Shown here piece by piece: positions 1-8,741 of a DNA stretch of 64,000 bases. This stretch comes from Planctomycetota bacterium. Its GTDB lineage: Bacteria; Planctomycetota; UBA8742; UBA2392. The notes beneath the pieces are model-generated. The model did no database searches. It was given only the letters and a program-made list of their open reading frames with translations, and was not told the origin of the DNA. Made by a program: the position numbers and the translations under genes. Each line of letters opens with the position of its first letter. Within the stretch, counting starts at the first letter, position 1. The stretch spans positions 29,858 to 93,857 of the forward strand of contig JADLAK010000024.1 of assembly GCA_020848275.1 (NCBI GenBank), given 5' to 3'.

Positions 1-9
1 CACGGCTTC

Positions 10-1452
10 ATGGAGCCTGAGCCCTTTGCCGAACCGGAGCCCTTTGCGCAGGAAGAGGCGCCGTCGCTTGACCGTCTCGACTCCAGCCCCAAGCTCAAGA
101 GCCTGGCGGCCGAGCAGTTCGGCTTCGCCTCGCCCGAGTCTGAAGAATTGCCGATGGTCGAAAGCGAGCCCCAGCAGATGCAGCCCATGGGCGGCGGCTT
201 CGACCAGTACGGCCAGCAGCCGATGCAGGAACTGCCGCAGGACCCGGGCTTTGGCTTTGAGCAGCAGGACCAGTTCGGCAACCAGGGCGGCTTTGGCAAC
301 CAGGGCGGTTTCGCGCAGCCGCAAGCCGAGCCGGAACCCTTTGCCGCCGACGCCGGTTTTGGCGGCGGCCAGGATTTCGCCGCCGCCGCGCCCGAGCCGC
401 AGGGCTTCGACGCCTGGGGCGAAGAGCAGCCGCAATCAGCGGGCTTTGACGCCGAGCCGCCCATGGGCGGCGAGCTCAATGCCACCGTGTTCAGCCCGCC
501 GCCGCCCGCGATGCCGCGCGACATCAATGCGACGGTTTTCAGCCCGCCGCCCCCGGGGCTTCGCCCGGGAACGCGCGGCGTGCCTCCGCCGCCTCCGCCG
601 CCCGAGCCGGAACCGCAGGGATTCGACGCGTGGGGCGAGGAAGCTCCAGCCGAGCCCGCAGGTTTCGACGCGCCCGCCTTTGAAGCGCCGGAGCCCGCGC
701 CCGCGGCGGATATCGGCGCGACGCTATACAGCCCGCCGCCTCCGGGCATGAGACGCGGCGCCCCCGAGCCCGCGCCGATGGCCGAGCCCGAACCTGCCGA
801 GGACATGGCTTCGCCCGAGCCCTTTGGCGCCGACGAAGGCTTTGGCGAACGCGAGCCTGAGATGGCCCCGCCAATGGAAGAAGAAGAGCCGGTTGCGGCT
901 GCGGCGCCTATGCCCGCTCCGCCTGCGCCCAAGCGGCCCTCAGAACCGATCAGGAAGGCCGAACCGCCGGCGGCCAAAAAGCCCACGCCGGAAGACGAAG
1001 AGCTTCCGCCCTGGGAACAGGAAGAAGAGCCTGCGCCCGCCAAGGCCAAGACTTCTCCGCCACCCGCGCCTGTCGCAGGCAAGGGCAAACTGCCCGAGCC
1101 GGCCAGGGAGCCCGCGAAGGCCGGCAAGCCGCAACCCGCAGCCAAGGCGCAGCCCGCCAAGGCAGCCACCGCGGTTGCCGAGGCCGAGCCGGAAGGCGAG
1201 CAGCCAAAGAAGAAGAGGACCGCGGCGCGCGTGCTGTTGTGGTTCTCGATCTTGCTGCTGATTGTCGTCGCGCTGCTGGTGTTGCCGGTCGCGCTGCCCG
1301 AGCAGGAGCAGCTCAAGAAGCTGCGCGAAGTGAAGGAGCTGCAGCCGATTTACAAGTACGTCGAGAAGATCTTCGAGCCGATTTTGCCCAAGAAGGTCGT
1401 CCCGATGCAGGAAACGCCGCTGCCCGAGAAGGACAAAGTGAAGGACAAGTAG
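10..1452 (+). CDS. Pro/Glu/Ala/Gln-rich protein with C-terminal TM helix (5' end probably outside the window)
   Basis: Open frame continues to the window start; low-complexity E/P/A/Q/G; repeated (D)xxATxxSPPPP motif; TM segment VLLWFSILLLIVVALLVLPVAL near the C-terminus. Confidence 0.75.
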   Translation: MEPEPFAEPEPFAQEEAPSLDRLDSSPKLKSLAAEQFGFASPESEELPMVESEPQQMQPMGGGFDQYGQQPMQELPQDPGFGFEQQDQFGNQGGFGNQGGFAQPQAEPEPFAADAGFGGGQDFAAAAPEPQGFDAWGEEQPQSAGFDAEPPMGGELNATVFSPPPPAMPRDINATVFSPPPPGLRPGTRGVPPPPPPPEPEPQGFDAWGEEAPAEPAGFDAPAFEAPEPAPAADIGATLYSPPPPGMRRGAPEPAPMAEPEPAEDMASPEPFGADEGFGEREPEMAPPMEEEEPVAAAAPMPAPPAPKRPSEPIRKAEPPAAKKPTPEDEELPPWEQEEEPAPAKAKTSPPPAPVAGKGKLPEPAREPAKAGKPQPAAKAQPAKAATAVAEAEPEGEQPKKKRTAARVLLWFSILLLIVVALLVLPVALPEQEQLKKLREVKELQPIYKYVEKIFEPILPKKVVPMQETPLPEKDKVKDK

Positions 1453-1471
1453 CAACAACCGAAGTTCAACC

Positions 1472-1510
1472 CGGGCCGGCGTGTTTTTTGAAAAGACACT
1501 CCGGCCCGTT
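1472..1510. terminator. Intergenic hairpin, possible terminator
   Basis: CGGGCCGGCGTGT...ACACTCCGGCCCGTTT inverted repeat after the stop at 1452. Confidence 0.5.
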
Positions 1511-1530
1511 TCATTTCAGTGGTTTTGACC

Positions 1531-2937
1531 ATGGCTGACGACCTCAAACGTCTTGACGATTTACTGGCCAAATACGGCCAGCAGCATGTGCTTGCGCACT
1601 GGGGCAAGCTCAATGCCGCGCAGCAGCGTGCGCTGAAGGAGCAAATCGGCCTCGCCGATTTTTCGCGGCTGGATGAGATGCACCGCGCCATCGCTGAATT
1701 GAAAAATCCGCCGCGGCGCGACATCACGCCCGCGCCCGTGGTCGAACTGGATATCCCGAACTTTCCCTATGCACCGGGCAGGGAAGCCGCGGCTGCGGCC
1801 AAAGTCGGCGAGGACGCCCTGCTCGCCGGCGAGGTCGCCTGCCTGCTCGTGGCGGGAGGCCAAGGCACGAGGCTGGGCTTCGACGGGCCCAAGGGTTGCT
1901 ACCCGGTGATGCCGCTTTCAGGCATGACGCTGTTTGAAGTGTTTGCGCGCAAGTTGCTTCGCGTCGGCAAGGTCTATGGCAAGACGCCGCCGCTTTACGT
2001 GATGGTCAGCCGCCAGAACGAACAAGCCACGCGCGCATTTTTCGAGAAGAACAAGTTCTTTGGCCTCAAGGACGCCGACGTTTCGTTTTTCGCACAAGGC
2101 GAAATGCCGGCGCTGGACACCGACGGCAAGCTCATACTTGAGGCTCCCGACCGCCTCTTCCTCGGCCCCGACGGCCACGGCGGCGTATTAAGCGCGCTGC
2201 ACAAGACCGGCATGCTCGCAAACATGCGCAAGCGCGGCGTGGCGCACATCAGTTATTTCCAGGTCGATAATTTGCAAGTCCCCGTCGCCGACACCGCGTT
2301 TCTCGGCCTGCACATCACGCGGCGCGCCGACGTTTCGCTCAAGGTTGTGCGCAAAACCGACCCCGCCGAACGCGTGGGTATCTTCTGCCTCGACCACGGC
2401 AAGCCCAGCGTCGTCGAGTACACCGAGTTCAGCGACGAACAGTCGCGCCAGCGCGCCGCGGGCGGCAGGCTCGCCTTCTGGGCGGGCTCCATCGCCGTGC
2501 ACGCGTTTTCGCTCGCGTTCCTTGAAAGCCTCGCCGGCCGGGGTGCAGACCTGCCCTTGCACGCCGCGTTTAAGAAAGTGCCGTTCATCGACGCGACGGG
2601 CAGGCTCGTCGAGCCCGCGTCGCCCAACGCCTACAAGTTCGAACGTTTCGTTTTCGACACGCTGCCGCTGGCCAAAACCGTTGCCGCGCTCGAGGTCGCG
2701 CGTGACGAACAGTTCCTGCCGCTCAAGAACCCGGACGGGCCCTTTGGCCCTGAAGGCGTGCGCAACAGCTACCAGCGTTACTGGCGCGCCGCCGCAAAAC
2801 TCGCCTGGCGCCTCGATCCGCCCGCCATCGAGGTCGACCCGCTTTGGTGCGAAAACGCACGCGAGTTCATCGCCCTCGATCCCCCGCCGCCGCGCGACGC
2901 GAGCAAGCCGTTGCGGTTGCCCGAGTCCAACAAGTAG
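1531..2937 (+). CDS. UDPGP-family UTP-dependent sugar-1-phosphate uridylyltransferase (UDP-GlcNAc/UDP-glucose pyrophosphorylase-like)
   Basis: LLVAGGQGTRLGFDGPKGCYPV nucleotide-binding motif; family length (start ATG chosen at MADDLKRL). Confidence 0.85.
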   Translation: MADDLKRLDDLLAKYGQQHVLAHWGKLNAAQQRALKEQIGLADFSRLDEMHRAIAELKNPPRRDITPAPVVELDIPNFPYAPGREAAAAAKVGEDALLAGEVACLLVAGGQGTRLGFDGPKGCYPVMPLSGMTLFEVFARKLLRVGKVYGKTPPLYVMVSRQNEQATRAFFEKNKFFGLKDADVSFFAQGEMPALDTDGKLILEAPDRLFLGPDGHGGVLSALHKTGMLANMRKRGVAHISYFQVDNLQVPVADTAFLGLHITRRADVSLKVVRKTDPAERVGIFCLDHGKPSVVEYTEFSDEQSRQRAAGGRLAFWAGSIAVHAFSLAFLESLAGRGADLPLHAAFKKVPFIDATGRLVEPASPNAYKFERFVFDTLPLAKTVAALEVARDEQFLPLKNPDGPFGPEGVRNSYQRYWRAAAKLAWRLDPPAIEVDPLWCENAREFIALDPPPPRDASKPLRLPESNK

Positions 2938-2946
2938 AGTCGCGCA

Positions 2947-3861
2947 ATGGCCAAATCGCAGACAGTTTCGCTCAGCACCGAAGTCCCGCCCATTCCCGCG
3001 CGCAATCCCTGGATGCACAAGGGCGACGCGGGGCGTGTGCTGGTCGTCGCGGGGTCCTCGGGCATGGTTGGCGCGGCGGCGTTGTGTTCGCGCGCGTGCC
3101 TGCGCGCGGGAGCGGGGCTGGTGCGTGTGGGCATGCCCTGGCGCCTGGCGGCGCTGGTGGCGGGCCGCGACCCCGATGTGATGACGCTGGCGCTGCCTGA
3201 AACCGACGACGGCGCCATCAGCGCGATGAGCCCGCCGAAAATCATCGACGCGCTCGAGGGCGTCAACGTGCTCGCCATTGGCCCCGGGCTCGGCACAAAT
3301 CCGCAGACGTCGCAAGCCGTGCGCAACCTGCTGCCCGAGGTCACGTGCCAGCTTGTGATCGACGCGGACGCGCTCAACGCCATTGCGAAAAATCCCGAGG
3401 AAACTTTCTCGAAGTTCAAGAAGGCCCCGCAGCGTCCTGTCATCACGCCCCACCCCGGCGAACTCATGCGCCTGCTTGGCTCTAAACACGAGGGCAAGGA
3501 TCTTGGTCGTGACGAAGAAGCCCGCAAGATCGCGGCGCGCAATTACGCCGCAAGCAATCACCTGGTCTGCGTGCTCAAGGGCCACCGCACCGTCGTCAGC
3601 GACGGCCTGCGCACTTACGTCAACAACACGGGCAACCCCGGCATGGCCAAGGCGGGCATGGGCGACGTGTTGACGGGCGTGATCGCGGCGTTCTGCGCGC
3701 AGGGCTACCCGAGTTTCGAGGCCGCGGTGCTCGGCGTATATATTCATGGCCTTGCGGGCGACAGAGTACGTGACACGCTGGGCGAAATCGGCATGATGGC
3801 GAGCGACGTGGTCGAGCAATTGCCGCTCGCCGCCCGCGCACACCAGTTGGGGAAGAAATGA
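2947..3861 (+). CDS. nnrD: ADP-dependent NAD(P)H-hydrate dehydratase (YjeF C-terminal/carbohydrate-kinase family)
   Basis: GDAGRVLVVAGSSGMVGAAAL, VITPHPGE, GNPGMAKAGMGDVLTG motifs. Confidence 0.88.
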   Translation: MAKSQTVSLSTEVPPIPARNPWMHKGDAGRVLVVAGSSGMVGAAALCSRACLRAGAGLVRVGMPWRLAALVAGRDPDVMTLALPETDDGAISAMSPPKIIDALEGVNVLAIGPGLGTNPQTSQAVRNLLPEVTCQLVIDADALNAIAKNPEETFSKFKKAPQRPVITPHPGELMRLLGSKHEGKDLGRDEEARKIAARNYAASNHLVCVLKGHRTVVSDGLRTYVNNTGNPGMAKAGMGDVLTGVIAAFCAQGYPSFEAAVLGVYIHGLAGDRVRDTLGEIGMMASDVVEQLPLAARAHQLGKK

Positions 3862-5015
3862 GCTACGAAGAACTCGAACAAAAGTATCTGCTGCCGACTT
3901 ATGACAAGTTGCCGCTGGTGCTGGTCCGCGGTGAAGGCGTGCACGTGTACGATGACAAGGGCGCGAAATATCTCGATTTCTACGGCGGCCACGCGGTCGC
4001 CTCGACGGGCCACTGCCACAAAGATGTGGTCAAGGCTATCTCCGACCAGGCCGGCAAGCTCATCTTCTACAGCAACGTTTGCTATAACGACGCACGCGCC
4101 GAGGCCGCCGAACTCGTCGTCAAGAACGCATACGCCGGCAGCCGCAGCGTGTTTTTCTGCAACAGCGGCACCGAAGCCAATGAGGCGGCGCTCAAGATCG
4201 CGCGCCGCGCCACAGGTCGGCCGCGCATCATCGCCACCACCACGGGCTTCCACGGCCGCACAATAGGCAGCCTGTCTGTCACCGGCGGCGCGAAGTACCG
4301 CGACCCCTTTCCCGAAAACCTGGCCAACCTCACCGAGTTCGTTCCGTTTGGCGAATTCGAGGCCGTGGAGCGCGCGCTGAGTCCCGACGTCGCCGCGGTC
4401 ATCATCGAGCCCGTGCAGAGCACCGGCGGCGTACGCGTCGGCAACAAGCGCTACTACGAACGTCTGCGCGAAATGTGCAGCGGCAACGGTTGCGCCCTGA
4501 TTTTCGACGAAGTGCAGACCGCCTTTGGCCGCACCGGGAAGATGATGGCGGGCCAGCACTGGGGCGTTGAACCGGACATCTGCACCACCGCCAAAGCCGC
4601 GGCGGGCGGCGTGCCGATCGGCATGGTGATTTTGAACGAGGCCATTGCGGGCGCGCCCGCGCCCGGCGAACACGCCAGCACATTCGGCGGCGGTCCGCTG
4701 GCGATGGCCGCGCTCAAAGCCAACCTGGGCGTGATCTTGAAGGAAAAGCTCGCCGACAACGCGCGCGAGATGGAAATGGCGATCCGCGATTCACTGGGGG
4801 CCAATCCGCTGATTCGCGCGATCAAGGGTAAGGGCCTGCTGCTGGGCTTGGACCTCAATAAGGATGCGAAAACCGTGGTGGCCGAGCTTCTTAAACGCAA
4901 GATCATCGTGGGTTCCAGCGGCCCGGCGGACCAGATTCGTCTGCTGCCGCCGCTCACGATCCAGCCGGAGCACGTGCGTGAACTGCGCAGTGCGTTGCGC
5001 GAAATCGCCAAGTAA
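3858..5015 (+). CDS. argD: Class III PLP aminotransferase, acetylornithine aminotransferase-like
   Basis: YLDFYGGHAVASTGHCH, FCNSGTEANEAALK, LIFDEVQTAFGRTGKM, TTAKAAAGGVPIGM; 4-nt overlap with the upstream gene. Confidence 0.82.
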   Translation: MSYEELEQKYLLPTYDKLPLVLVRGEGVHVYDDKGAKYLDFYGGHAVASTGHCHKDVVKAISDQAGKLIFYSNVCYNDARAEAAELVVKNAYAGSRSVFFCNSGTEANEAALKIARRATGRPRIIATTTGFHGRTIGSLSVTGGAKYRDPFPENLANLTEFVPFGEFEAVERALSPDVAAVIIEPVQSTGGVRVGNKRYYERLREMCSGNGCALIFDEVQTAFGRTGKMMAGQHWGVEPDICTTAKAAAGGVPIGMVILNEAIAGAPAPGEHASTFGGGPLAMAALKANLGVILKEKLADNAREMEMAIRDSLGANPLIRAIKGKGLLLGLDLNKDAKTVVAELLKRKIIVGSSGPADQIRLLPPLTIQPEHVRELRSALREIAK

Positions 5016-5060
5016 CAGCGCCGCGCGAGCGGAGCGAGCGTTTGCGGCGCGGCATACGAA

Positions 5061-5092
5061 AAACGCCCCGCCATCACCGGCGGGGCTTTTTT
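5061..5092. terminator. Rho-independent terminator between convergent genes
   Basis: AAAAACGCCCCGCCATCACCGGCGGGGCTTTTTT. Confidence 0.85.
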
Positions 5093-6458
5093 ACCGTCCC
5101 CGGTGCGAGGTGATAAACGCCAGCAGCGCGATGCCCAGGAACGCCACAATGATGATTGCGATGATCAGCAGCCAGTTCGCGCCCTTCTTGGGCGGCGGCG
5201 CGTAGCCAGGCGGCGACATGAATCCCTGCGACGGCGTCGGGAATTGCTGGTGCATTGGCAGCGGCGCCATCATCGTCGGTGCGTAGGTCGGCGGAACCGG
5301 CGTGAATCCCGGCGGATGCTGAATCGCAAAGGGCTGCTGTTGCGTTGCGTGGGGCAGACTTCCAGTCTGCCTGTCGTCCGGTGGCAGGCTGGAAGCCTGC
5401 CCCACGAGGGCCTCGAGGCTCGCAAGCTTCACGTCGGCATTGCCGGTCAGGCGACCGAGAATATCGCGCAGACGCTGGCTGACCTGCGCCGCGGTCGGCC
5501 TGCGCGCCGCATCGCGCGCCGTCATTTCGATTAGGAGATACACCGCTTCATCGGGCACGTGGCCGAAACTCTCACGCGTGTAGGGCACGTCGCTGTTGAT
5601 GTGCTGCACCGCGATGCTGACCGGCGTCGTGCCCCTGTAGGGCGGCATGCCGCTGAGCAAGTGATACGCCGTCACGCCCAGGCTGTAGATGTCGCTGCGC
5701 GTGTCGAGTTCGTGGCCGCCCGCTTGCTCGGGGCTCATGTAGTGCGCCGTGCCCATCGCCGCACCGGGCATGGTGAGTTCGGTCGTCTGCTCGACGGCGC
5801 GGGCCAGGCCGAAATCGCCGAGTTTCACGCGGCCCTGCCTGGAGACGAACATGTTGTGCGGCTTGATGTCGCGGTGAATGATTCCTTGCTCGTGGGCATG
5901 GGCGAGCGCGTCAGAAACCTGCGCGATGCTGCGCAAAACGCCGATGGGGTCCAGCCGCCCGTGCTTTTTCACCAGCGCGGCCATGTCCGCGCCGTCGACG
6001 TATTCCATGACGATGAACGGCGCGCCGTCCTGCTCGTCGACCGTCATCACGCGCACGATGTTGGGATGATCGAGGCGTGCGGCGGTGCGCGCCTCACGGA
6101 TGAAACGCTGGCGGCCGGTCTCGTCCTTGGCGACTTCACCGGACATCACTTTGATCGCGACATCGAGGTCGAGACCCTCGTGATGCCCGCGATAAACCTT
6201 GCCCATGCCGCCCGCACCAAGCTGTTGCGTCACCCGCACCGGCCCAAAGCGCAGGCCGCCCTGCGGGCCGACCTGGAGCACCGTGCGCGGATTTGGATCG
6301 ACCGCCGCGTGCCTGTCGCTGGCGAGCGATTGGACGTCGCTCGTCTTGAGCGCGTCCGGCGTCGTCACGCCACGACTGTCCGACCCCACCTCAAGCAGCG
6401 TGTGCTCCTCGCCCTGAGGAACCGGCCTAAACTTGTCGTCGGGATTCTGCGCAGCCAT
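5091..6458 (-). CDS. Serine/threonine protein kinase with C-terminal TM anchor
   Basis: LGAGGMGKVYRG, HRDIKPHN, DFGLAR, GTAHYMSPEQ kinase motifs; C-terminal NWLLIIAIIIVAFLGIALLAF helix. Confidence 0.93.
   Translation of the reverse strand: MAAQNPDDKFRPVPQGEEHTLLEVGSDSRGVTTPDALKTSDVQSLASDRHAAVDPNPRTVLQVGPQGGLRFGPVRVTQQLGAGGMGKVYRGHHEGLDLDVAIKVMSGEVAKDETGRQRFIREARTAARLDHPNIVRVMTVDEQDGAPFIVMEYVDGADMAALVKKHGRLDPIGVLRSIAQVSDALAHAHEQGIIHRDIKPHNMFVSRQGRVKLGDFGLARAVEQTTELTMPGAAMGTAHYMSPEQAGGHELDTRSDIYSLGVTAYHLLSGMPPYRGTTPVSIAVQHINSDVPYTRESFGHVPDEAVYLLIEMTARDAARRPTAAQVSQRLRDILGRLTGNADVKLASLEALVGQASSLPPDDRQTGSLPHATQQQPFAIQHPPGFTPVPPTYAPTMMAPLPMHQQFPTPSQGFMSPPGYAPPPKKGANWLLIIAIIIVAFLGIALLAFITSHRGR
5349..5405. 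repeat. REP-like palindrome inside the kinase gene
   Basis: GTGGGGCAGACTTCCAGTCTGCC...GGCAGGCTGGAAGCCTGCCCCAC. Confidence 0.85.
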
Positions 6459-6495
6459 GCGCCGATTGTAGCTGTATAGCGATCAGCCGATAAGG

Positions 6496-8379
6496 CTACG
6501 AATCGACACGCGAAGCGGCGCTAGCGACGGGTGGTGTCGCCGGCGAAGAAATTGTTGAGTCGGCGAATGTCTTGAAGATAGCAATGATATCTGAGAATGG
6601 GGTGCTTGCAGTTGCGGCCTCACGTAAATAGTGGCTCTTCAGATACCCGACATCAATCTTTGCGCGAGAGCAAAAGGTGGCCAATAGTGGTCGCCCCGGT
6701 ATTTCCTTTTTCCAATCCTGGTTTCCCATGTCGAGGCTCCGTTGGAGCCTATCTACGGTTTCCCTGACGGCTTGTGTTACCGCATGGTCTGAAAGAACTG
6801 AGTCTACCCGAGTTCTTTCGGCGATAGCGCGGGCCAAGATCATCCCCGTAAGCTCTTCGGACGACTTGCCACGACAATCCTTTGGCATCACATCAATGTT
6901 GCCGGCGTATTCTCGCAGTTCAGCCGACACGACTAACGCAGCACAGTACGACACCAATGGTCGAGCTAAGTCGATCAATGTTGCTTCAACTCGCGCTGGG
7001 TCAGAAAAGGGATGGCCCGGGTCTAGGGTGATGGAGCTGATTGCCCGTGCAAGGAGGTCAGAATCCAAGAAGTAGTTTTCCAAATGGTAGCGAGGAAGAA
7101 CCCTTAGCCGACCTTGACCTTTCTTTTCAACTTGGGCTGCGGGTCTGGACAAAGGGACGGCGTCACGGTCACAAAGCAGAAAGAACTCTACACCCCAAAT
7201 GGTTTTGTCGAGAACGTTGCGCTGGAGTGTTTCGAAATGACGGATAGTGTCCTTGCCTCCACTGGGCACCAAGATTAGCGAGGGAAATAGATTCCTAAGA
7301 ATTGACCCATACACTTGTTTATCAAGGCTGGAGTGCTGGCCTTCGATAAGCACAAGGCGCTTGCCTAGCGAGATCAAGCCTATCGTTTGACCTAACAACT
7401 TCAGCGCCTCGTGTGTCTCATCATTTTCGCGAACGTGAATTGCCTGATTGTCCCGGCCAACTTTCGGCGGGGAGACGAAAACAACCGTGTCGTCAAGCGA
7501 GGCCCCAATGATCTCGGGTGAATGAGTGCAGAAAAAGAACTGGTTACGAGCGCCAATCGTTTTCAGAGTTTGAAGGAGGCGATACGTGAGTTCAGGATGT
7601 AGGTGGAGTTCTGGTTCATCAAAAAAGACAATGCAGTCGGTTGGATTCCGTAACAGAAAATCGAACGTGATGTTTACGACCTCCCTTTCGCCTGAAGAGA
7701 GTTGCTCGAATCCAAACGGTTTCCCCTCATGAAGAAAGGATAGTGTTTGCTGCCGGATATTCGGATCAACCATTTCTTTCGGTCCGAGCAGCTGTCGAAA
7801 TGCGTCCTTGAACGGCAGCATGGGGTCGGGGTAATTCAGCGGAAGAGCTGCTTCCCCGCGCTTCATGGCTGCTTGCGCTTCGCTGGCGATTTGCGTTTGC
7901 TGGTTGTAAATCTTTTTGAAAAGAGACTGTCTGGTATCGTTGAAGCGGTCTTTCATGTACCCGAAGGAATAGTTCCACCCCAGTTGCTCATCCCATGGAT
8001 CGGGCATATCCCAACTGAAAGGCAAAGGATCGATTCGTTGTATCGTTCGGTCGCTTTCAAATTGCAAAACGCTACTCGTCCAGTTACTACGCCGTTTGGT
8101 TTTCCTTAGGGTCTTCGAGTAGAGTGCCTGATCCTCGACAGTACCCAGATCAAGTTGGCGTTTTCCCCATTCCTGCTTCTCGGTTTCAGAAGTTGCCACC
8201 ACAACGAGCTTGATGTTCGGATGTTTTGTCGGTGCTTGTAGAGCCCCCAATATCCCTTGGACTAAACGGGTTTTGCCCACTCCATTGGGTCCAGCCAAAA
8301 TGACCGCATCGGAGAGATCCGAGATCGCAAATTTCTTAACTGGAACTACATCTGATGCGTCGAGAGAAACGATTTTCAC
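6496..8379 (-). CDS. AAA ATPase (ABC/SMC-like, AAA_15/21) fused to DUF4435/TOPRIM-like domain; PARIS/OLD-like candidate defence protein
   Basis: Walker A GPNGVGKT, signature LSSGERE, Walker B CIVFFDEPELHLHP, CTHSPEII; then LVLIEGQHSSLDKQVYGSI, LLCDRDAVP and LPRYHLENYFLD typical of DUF4435. Confidence 0.8.
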   Translation of the reverse strand: MKIVSLDASDVVPVKKFAISDLSDAVILAGPNGVGKTRLVQGILGALQAPTKHPNIKLVVVATSETEKQEWGKRQLDLGTVEDQALYSKTLRKTKRRSNWTSSVLQFESDRTIQRIDPLPFSWDMPDPWDEQLGWNYSFGYMKDRFNDTRQSLFKKIYNQQTQIASEAQAAMKRGEAALPLNYPDPMLPFKDAFRQLLGPKEMVDPNIRQQTLSFLHEGKPFGFEQLSSGEREVVNITFDFLLRNPTDCIVFFDEPELHLHPELTYRLLQTLKTIGARNQFFFCTHSPEIIGASLDDTVVFVSPPKVGRDNQAIHVRENDETHEALKLLGQTIGLISLGKRLVLIEGQHSSLDKQVYGSILRNLFPSLILVPSGGKDTIRHFETLQRNVLDKTIWGVEFFLLCDRDAVPLSRPAAQVEKKGQGRLRVLPRYHLENYFLDSDLLARAISSITLDPGHPFSDPARVEATLIDLARPLVSYCAALVVSAELREYAGNIDVMPKDCRGKSSEELTGMILARAIAERTRVDSVLSDHAVTQAVRETVDRLQRSLDMGNQDWKKEIPGRPLLATFCSRAKIDVGYLKSHYLREAATASTPFSDIIAIFKTFADSTISSPATPPVASAASRVDS

Positions 8380-8616
8380 AGATCAGCCTTTCCCAAATTG
8401 GACTAGCCAACAGTACGACGCGTGAGGGATGTCGCAACCAGTGGACAAGATGGGGAGTAGCTAGTTAATATGTCTGCTGCCCAGACGGGTGTGGCCGTCA
8501 GGGTGAATGCGACGGTGGGGGTTTCCACCGCGCGAACATAACCGAGGTTTCGAATCACGTCGCTGCGTGCGACATTTGCAGGCCCACACATCGTAGGGCC
8601 TGTTTCCGTTAACCGA

Positions 8617-8694
8617 ATTTTAGATTTTAGATTGAGCAACGCGATCTCTCGTAGCTCGACCCTAATCCAAAATCGCAAATCCAAAATCGGCGAT
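8617..8694. repeat. Heptad-unit inverted repeat, no ORF inside
   Basis: Left arm ATTTTAG ATTTTAG ATTGAGC; right arm CTAATCC AAAATCG CAAATCC AAAATCG. Confidence 0.85.
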
Positions 8695-8741
8695 CACGGA
8701 CGCACAACGCGCGCGAAATCGACCTCAAAAGGATAAATCCC

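Noticed and set aside
2188-3843. 551-aa minus-strand ORF (and other long antisense ORFs, e.g. 25541-27652 +, 55649-57625 -, 23651-24856 +, 32064-33188 -)
   Set aside because: Shadow frames opposite clear conserved genes in GC-rich DNA; R/A/H/D-rich composition with no domain motifs.
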